Of a stretch of 64,000 bases of DNA, positions 58,379-64,000 are shown one piece after another. How positions within the stretch are numbered: the first letter of the stretch is position 1; each line of letters opens with the position of its first letter. Below the pieces are notes generated by a model, which saw only the letters and a program-made list of their open reading frames with translations, did no database searches and was not told the origin of the DNA. The stretch covers positions 213,630,897 to 213,694,896 of the forward strand of contig NC_072790.1 of assembly GCF_028583425.1 (NCBI RefSeq). Reading direction: 5' to 3'. The translations under genes and the position numbers were made by a program. The stretch is from Eublepharis macularius. Taxonomy: Eukaryota; Chordata; Lepidosauria; Squamata; Eublepharidae.

Positions 58379-58972
58379 GGGCAAATAGCACCCCACTGGC
58401 TCATTTCAGGACAGGGAAATGGCAGAGGGAAGGCATAACTCCAGTCCCAGTTTAAATTCCCCCCCCTCCCAGCACCTGGACATTAAGTTCCCAGAGGAGA
58501 ATCATGATGTGTTTGATGGAAAGTTCTTGGCCCAATGTCTTTCTAGTGTGTGCCTCGGCCCTGATCCCTGGTATTCCACTAACACTACACACTGTTTTCC
58601 TGAAGAGACAAAAATTAGAGAGCCTAGGGTTGAGGTCAGCCTTCCTCATTAAGTAGTACTATGGAATTTGTAGGAAGGCATACACCCTCTTCTGCCAATT
58701 CGCATGTGTGTGGGGGGAAGCAGTGGCATTGTGAATTTGGGGGAGTTTGGTCTCCCAAACAACTTGGCTGTGGAGGATTCAGCTTGATAGCTGAAGAAAT
58801 TGGCCACCTCTATTTTAAATTATCCCCTTTAAGTGTCTTGTCATGCTCACCATCATAGTAACTAAACGGTTTATTTAAAAACTAGAAATTGATCTGAAAG
58901 CAAGCTTCCATTCTTTAAACTCTTATTTCTTCCTGCAAATTAAGAGTCTGTTTAAAAAAAACAGTGTTTAAA
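58379..58972. other. Unassigned non-coding stretch
   Basis: No gene recognised. Confidence 0.3.
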
Positions 58973-59177
58973 GTTGCCTCATATAGTCACACTGAGTCAG
59001 ACTATTGGTCTATCAAGGTCAGTATTATTTATTCTGACTAGCAATGGGACTCCAAGTGTATCAGGAGAAGGTCTTACACATAACCTACTACCTGATCATT
59101 TAAAATAAGCAACATCAGGGATTGAACCTGGGGCCTTCTGCATGAGAGGTAGGTGCTCTACTGAACCATGACCTCAT
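58973..59177 (-). repeat. SINE family A, near full length
   Basis: On the minus strand the tRNA-like head near 59177 (GTTCAGTAGAGCACCTACCT) has box B sequence GGTTCAATCCC after it, and the body ends in CTGACTCAGTGTGACTATAT. Same family as 348-803. Confidence 0.72.
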
Positions 59178-60029
59178 CTTAGGGATAAAGTGTGGACAAA
59201 GGGGCTTTGCAACAGAGATCTAAAACAGCCAATTCTTTACAGGACTGATCTCCATGTCAGGTATCCTATATCTGCAAGGAACAATGAAAAACAGCATTTT
59301 CTACAAGGGACTAGGGAGACCTCCCTCTCCCCTTTGGTCTGCAAAGGGCCGACAGGAGGGATTTTTTTAAAAAAAGTGGTGCTGTATCTATGAAGCAATG
59401 TCAACTTCTGATGAATACCTGAAAGTGATGTCAAGTCACCAGTGTTATTATAACAATAATAATCAGCACCCTCCCCAGCAGAGGACTGGGCTCTCTTCTC
59501 TCCAGAAACAAAAGCTTGCCGCTCTGTCAGTCAGTCAGAGCTCTGCAGGTAGTTCCAGTTGCCTTATTGCATTGTATATTTATTCCAGAACATTTATGGT
59601 TGCTGAAAAAAAAAACAGGCCTTCCGGCAGCAAACAATATAATTGCGATAAAGCAGAACACAGAAATCTAAAGCATAGCAGCAAGCAAAATAATTGAACC
59701 TCATGATTGGCTTGAATTAGAAGCTGTTTTGGGAACCCATCTGGATGAAAACCAGGGGATGATGATGATTGATGATGATGACAAGCATGATGAAGGAAAG
59801 CCCAAGAGGGCTGAAGAGCAGTCCTTCATCTCCATTCCTCTTATGATTGGGTTTCCTTGTGTATAAAAAATAAACTAAACGCATCGAAGTCACTCTGTGT
59901 TTGGAGGCCATTCTCTCTTTAGCCCCTGCCTGCGAGCTCAGCTCCTCCAGATGGACCATCCTCCACTGCCTGAAGTTCTTTTACTCTCTGCCATGAATCC
60001 ATTTGATCTATCTTGCTGCCCCTAAGGAC
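59178..60029. other. Unassigned stretch with a GAT microsatellite
   Basis: A GATGATGAT-type run lies at 59757-59795. No gene recognised. Confidence 0.3.
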
Positions 60030-60253
60030 AGGGTTTGAGTTGCCAGCCTGCAGGTAGGGGCTGGAGTTCTTCCAGAATTGCAACTGATCTCCAGATTACA
60101 GAAATCAGCTCCCATGGGGAAAAATGGTAGCTTGGGTGGGGGGGCAGTCTCTATGGTATCACTTCCCTGCTGAGCTCCCTTCCCAGTCTCCACCCTCCCT
60201 AGGCTCCACCCTCAGATCTCCAGGAATTTCCCAACCCTGAGTTGGCAACCCTA
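60030..60253 (-). mobile_element. hAT-type MITE, reverse orientation
   Basis: Its minus strand reads TAGGGTTGCCAACTCAGGG, CCTGGAGATCTGAGGG and GGCTGGCAACTCAAACC, closely paralleling 28123-28339 on the plus strand. Confidence 0.65.
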
Positions 60254-60372
60254 GAGAACTCCATCCTAAAAAAGTAAGGAGAGTCACTGCACTCTTCTTC
60301 TGAATCTCTCCTCAAAAGCCACTTTCCCTCCCTTAAGGCATTGGCTGAACCCTTTAAAATGGAGGAGAAGAA

Positions 60373-60440
60373 AGCTATGTACGCTGTTATGGGTCCCCAT
60401 TGGGGAGAAAGGAGGATTCTAAATGAAGTAAATAACTAAA
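60373..60440 (+). repeat. SINE tail fragment
   Basis: TGGGTCCCCATTGGGGAGAA followed by AAATGAAGTAAATAACTAAA is the tail of the tRNA-SINE seen at 42.6 kb. Confidence 0.55.
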
Positions 60441-60594
60441 TAATCTCCACTTCCAACTTTTTCCAAGTAATAACAACATGTAACTACATTCTCCTACATT
60501 AATCACTTTCCAGCACCCCCCACCCCCCGGCACCCTCTTCCTGCACATTCCCTTTAAGAGGGCAAGGAACCCTCTTAAAAAAATATTCTACAGC

Positions 60595-60945
60595 TAGGGA
60601 TGGCAGGCCATGTCTGCCAATCAACAGAAGCCTGGAGGGCAGGGACATAAGGAAGCGCAGCCAGTGACAGGGTGACATCACTTCAGGGAAAAACCCAGGA
60701 GGGACATCATGCCTCTCTAGGAATCACCAGTAACGACAGTAAAACCATAGAGCTTCTGGTGATCCCTAGAGAAGAATTGAGGGGGAGGGGTCACTTCTGT
60801 GTTTTCCATGGGAGTGACATCATGCTATTGACCTGATAATGGGTTTTTTTGTTTCTTTTTCTCCTGCTGCTGCTCTGAACAGTGGTAGAAAGTGAGGATT
60901 GCCAGTGGGAGGTCTCCCACCATAGCTGGAGGCCTGGCAACTCTA
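60595..60945. mobile_element. hAT-type MITE with inner inverted repeat
   Basis: Starts TAGGGATGGCAGG and ends CCTGGCAACTCTA. Inside, CTCTAGGAATCACCAG and CTGGTGATCCCTAGAG form an inner inverted pair. Flanks TCTACAGC and CTTACAGC agree at 6 of 8. Confidence 0.65.
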
Positions 60946-61819
60946 CTTACAGCATGGGGTACAGTAAGGAAGGGTATCTTGCAAACTTCTCTTCATCTCC
61001 CTTGTGTTCAAATGGTAAGCTTATTGCATCATGCTTGCTGCACCAGAGGAAGATGGAGAGGGAGAGGGAGGCAATTTTGCCTGAGGAGGAACTTCCCTAG
61101 TCTCTTATAGAAGTTTTGGAACAGGCAATAGGAAAGAAAGCGTCTTTCTTAAGTCTGAATGCTGGGCTGCTTGTTTGCCTATATGTAAATTTTCTTGGCA
61201 TGATGCTTTCAGCAGTGGCTGGTTTGCTGTCACCCTGCTCACAGCTGGACTCCAGGTAGAGATTCCAAAAACAAATCACAGTGTGTGGCTAGACATCTGG
61301 CTAGATTTGTTTTTTCTAGTAGTTGCCTTCTTTTTTCTAATGTTAAGCCATGCTGACTGTAGCATTTCTGAGACTTTTCAATGTCATATTAATGGCTTGA
61401 AGATAAAGTCTAGTTTGTATTGTGGGAAAATTGACTTATGAAAACACTGGAGCAATAACATTACAGGATGCAAAAATGTACGTGGGTTTTACTGTAGTTT
61501 ACCTTCTCTTTTGATGCTGAGATATGCTGACAGTAGCACTTCTCTTTTTCCAACAGCATTTGAATGGGTAGCAAATAAATGTCAGTTTGCCTAATTGGCG
61601 AATATGGGCAGTAAGTTACTTGATGTGATAAAGAGTCTGCAAAGGGAAATATGTTTCCTGTCTTACAAATTACCCAGATGAAACCTATATGAGGAAAGGC
61701 TACTGCTCTGAAAAAAACACTGAATAAAAGGAGATAGAAGTTTGCAGGGTTATGAACAGTGTAGATGGGAAGATGGGAAGACATTTCTCTCATAATACTA
61801 CCAATCAAGGTCTCCTAAG
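60946..61819. other. Unassigned non-coding stretch
   Basis: No gene recognised. Confidence 0.3.
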
Positions 61820-62094
61820 GTTCGAAGTAGGATCATGACAGGTAAAAGGAAGCAATTCTTTATTCAGCACATAAATAACCTATGGAACTGACTACTACCA
61901 TGAGGTAGTGGTTAAGTCTACTAGCTGTTAGACTTGAATGTTAAAGGAAAACTCCATGTTCAATGGCAAATGGAGAGGTGCTTTCATGTCTACTTCAGAG
62001 GTTTTCCACAAATCTGGCGGATTGTCACAACATGCTGGGGTAGATAGAAACTTGGACAGATCCAGCAGTGCATTCTTATGTTTTTAAGTAAACA
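61820..62094 (+). repeat. Possible old LINE-derived fragment
   Basis: AAAAGGAAGCAATTCTTTAT, ACCTATGGAACTGACTACTACC and CAGATCCAGCAGTGCATTCT are motifs I associate with a dispersed amniote repeat. Boundaries and class are uncertain. Confidence 0.3.
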
Positions 62095-63565
62095 CAATGA
62101 AGATCAACCTGCTTCTCAGCAAAATGAAAACTGGGGAAATGCCAGGTCCAGATTTGATCCCTACTGAGCTGTACCAGAATGACATTGCTTGATGGAGTTC
62201 GATTTTGGCTCCAATTTTCTCGGTGATAAATGAAACTGGTATAATTCCAAGAGATTGGAGACAAGCTATTATAGTCCCTATTCATAAACAAGATGATCGG
62301 GCGAATTCCACCAATTATCATCCAATTACCTTTTGTCTTCATTAGGAAAAACTTTGTGCTCCCTTTTTATTACAAAAGTTATTACACTGGGTGACTTCTG
62401 AAATGATTCTAGGCCCCGAGCAGGCAGGCTTAGTTACTGGAAGATCTACAATAGACCATTGTTTAGTTTTATATTGCTTAGCCATCTGCACCAAGTAGTA
62501 AACTATACATGGCTTTTATGGACCTCCACGTGGCCTTTGATTTGATTCCAAGAGATAGTCAATGGGACAAACTAGGAAAATCATCAATTGATCAAAGACT
62601 GCTATGGTTAATAAAGAAGTTACATGATTCTCCTTCAGCTCAGGTTCATTGTAGTTTGGAAGGCCATTTGACCAGCTCTTTTCCTTTACAGAAAGGTGTT
62701 TGACAAGGATGTTTTTAGCCCCATTATTGTTTAATTTGTATATAAATGGCATAGCACAGTTGTTGAGAAATCCTACATTTCACCCACCAATGTTAGCTGC
62801 TACCCTAGTATCATTATTATATGTGGACAACACACTTTTGCTAGCTAGGTCTCCTGTGGGCCTTTGGCGTTTGTTGAAGGGTTTTTCAGAATATTGAAAT
62901 GCAGAAGGGTTGACAATAAACCCTGGGAAGTCTAGGGCTATGGTATTCTCTAAATCTAATCATGTATAGAAATACAACTGGCAAGTTAATGGGAAACCTG
63001 TAGAGCAAATAATTCAGTTTTGTTATCTAGGAGTCTATTTTCAAGCTAATTTGGCTTGGAGGGCCCACCTTAAGAATGCTCATAACTGGGCCTTGTTTGC
63101 AACAAGGGCCACATAATACATTTTTTTCTATAATAAAGGTGGTCAGTTTGTACCTGCTGCTATTTCAGTTTTTAATGCAAAAGTAAGTGATCAGCTTCTT
63201 TACGGAGCTCCAGTATGGATCAAGGCCTGCAGAGAGACATTAGATTCCCCTTTGTTATTATTTTTATGGAAGATCGCAGGTGTGCCAAATTGTGTGGCTG
63301 ATGTCTCTCTAAAGGTGGAATGGGGCCTGTGATCTCTGGAAGTGTGGGCTTGAGCCTTTGGCCTCTGATTGAAAATGCTGTTTGCTTCAGAAGCTAACAA
63401 GTCCCTCTATTTATTAAAATCTGATTTATATGTCACTCCACAGAGGAAATTAATGGAGACTGGACTTCAGTTGTTGGACTCGAGAGTAGTGAGTTAGTGA
63501 GCATAGGAAGGTTAGCAGAACGCTCTTTGGTGAGTCAACGCTTGCTTGCTTTGGATCTTTTGAGT
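62095..63565 (+). mobile_element. Decayed non-LTR retrotransposon, reverse transcriptase region
   Basis: Translated pieces follow the order of a non-LTR reverse transcriptase: GPDLIPTELYQ, PRDWRQAIIVPIHKQDDRAN, NYHPI, EQAGLVTGRSTIDHCL, FMDLHVAFDLIPRDSQWDKL, LAPLLFNLYING and LLYVDNTLLLARSPVGLWRL. The usual catalytic YADD reads YVDN. A C-terminal piece (FCYLGVYFQA-like) follows. Frames change and stops occur repeatedly, so it is dead. The clade is uncertain; it resembles squamate R4/Dong- or CR1-related LINEs rather than L1. The element is interrupted at its right side by the next feature. Confidence 0.7.
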
Positions 63566-63566
63566 A

Positions 63567-64000
63567 GAGATGGGCACGAACGGCAATACGAACAAAAAAA
63601 AGCCACGAACAGCCCAATCTGCTGTTCGCGAACAAGCTGTTTGTGAGTCCCTATTCTCTGATCTCTCAATGCCCCATTCTAAATGAACAGGTGGTCGTTG
63701 CAAGCCTCGTTCATTGCTGTTCCTCAAGCCAGCCAGTCTGGCACCTGCAGGCAATTCCCTTGGCAACTTAGGCAGGGAATATCTGAACTCTGTCTGAACT
63801 CCTGCTGTTGCCCTGGAAACCCTAATCTAAGCCCAATTTAGCTTGATAGGCAGGTCTTCCTTTCAAGTGTGGCGCTCCTAATTTGTTACAAGGGAGCAAA
63901 GATAAGGGGGGAGGGGGGCTTCCAGCTTTGACTTTGCAGACAGGAGAGGGAGAGAGAGTTGCTGTTGGCATTTTGATAGAAAGAGTGCATTGGAGCTTGA
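63567..64000 (+). mobile_element. hAT-like element, left part only
   Basis: Starts at TAGAGATGGGCACGAACGGC in the interrupted LINE, with GTTCG-rich subterminal repeats (GCTGTTCGCGAACAAGC). The inverse of this end, GTTCGTGCCCACCTCTACTC, lies at 33050. The element runs past the end of the window, so its duplication and coding content are unknown. Confidence 0.5.

Overview
The window looks like intergenic or intronic DNA from a squamate reptile, possibly a gecko-type lizard. The evidence is the mix of repeats: tRNA-headed SINEs, L2 and CR1 tails, vertebrate L1 ORF1, a chromodomain Ty3/gypsy element, a DIRS-like fossil, many short hAT-type elements starting TAGGGTTGCC, and a PIF/Harbinger transposon. 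There is no bacterial-style gene organisation, no rRNA or tRNA gene and no CRISPR array. I find no convincing complete host gene. Two isolated minus-strand reading frames (12.5 kb and 38.0-38.3 kb) could be host exons or relics.

Layout. 0-2.9 kb: two nested SINEs, then unassigned DNA. 2.9-6.9 kb: a young, broken Ty3/gypsy chromovirus copy with near-identical 417 bp LTRs and a 6 bp target duplication. 7-18.7 kb: old L2 and CR1 pieces, SINEs, hairpin repeats, microsatellites and a hAT MITE inserted in a CATA microsatellite. 18.7-27.6 kb: the main feature, an 8.85 kb PIF/Harbinger element bounded by 18 bp terminal inverted repeats and a CTA duplication. It carries a spliced transposase with an intact DDE triad, a four-exon SANT/Myb-like gene on the same strand, and a second SANT/Myb-like gene on the opposite strand, tail to tail with the first. 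28-43 kb: hAT-type MITEs, a DIRS-like gag fossil and SINEs. 43.7-45.3 kb: an L1 derivative with an intact ORF1, no ORF2, a poly(A) tail and a perfect 18 bp target duplication. 49.3-53.6 kb: a 4.27 kb hAT-type element (8 bp duplication GTCAGTAC) that is one giant palindrome with tandem arrays in its core. 55.7-56.7 kb: one hAT-type element nested inside another, each with its own 8 bp duplication. 62.1-64 kb: a decayed non-LTR reverse transcriptase interrupted by another hAT-like element that runs off the window.

How the parts fit together. The transposase and Myb-like proteins of Harbinger elements act as a pair: the Myb-like partner binds DNA and helps bring the transposase to the nucleus and the element ends. 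Here all three genes have open, splice-consistent exons and CpG-rich sequence, which suggests a recent and possibly autonomous copy. The second Myb-like gene is the most novel-looking part. Most other features are non-autonomous passengers that would depend on enzymes encoded elsewhere.
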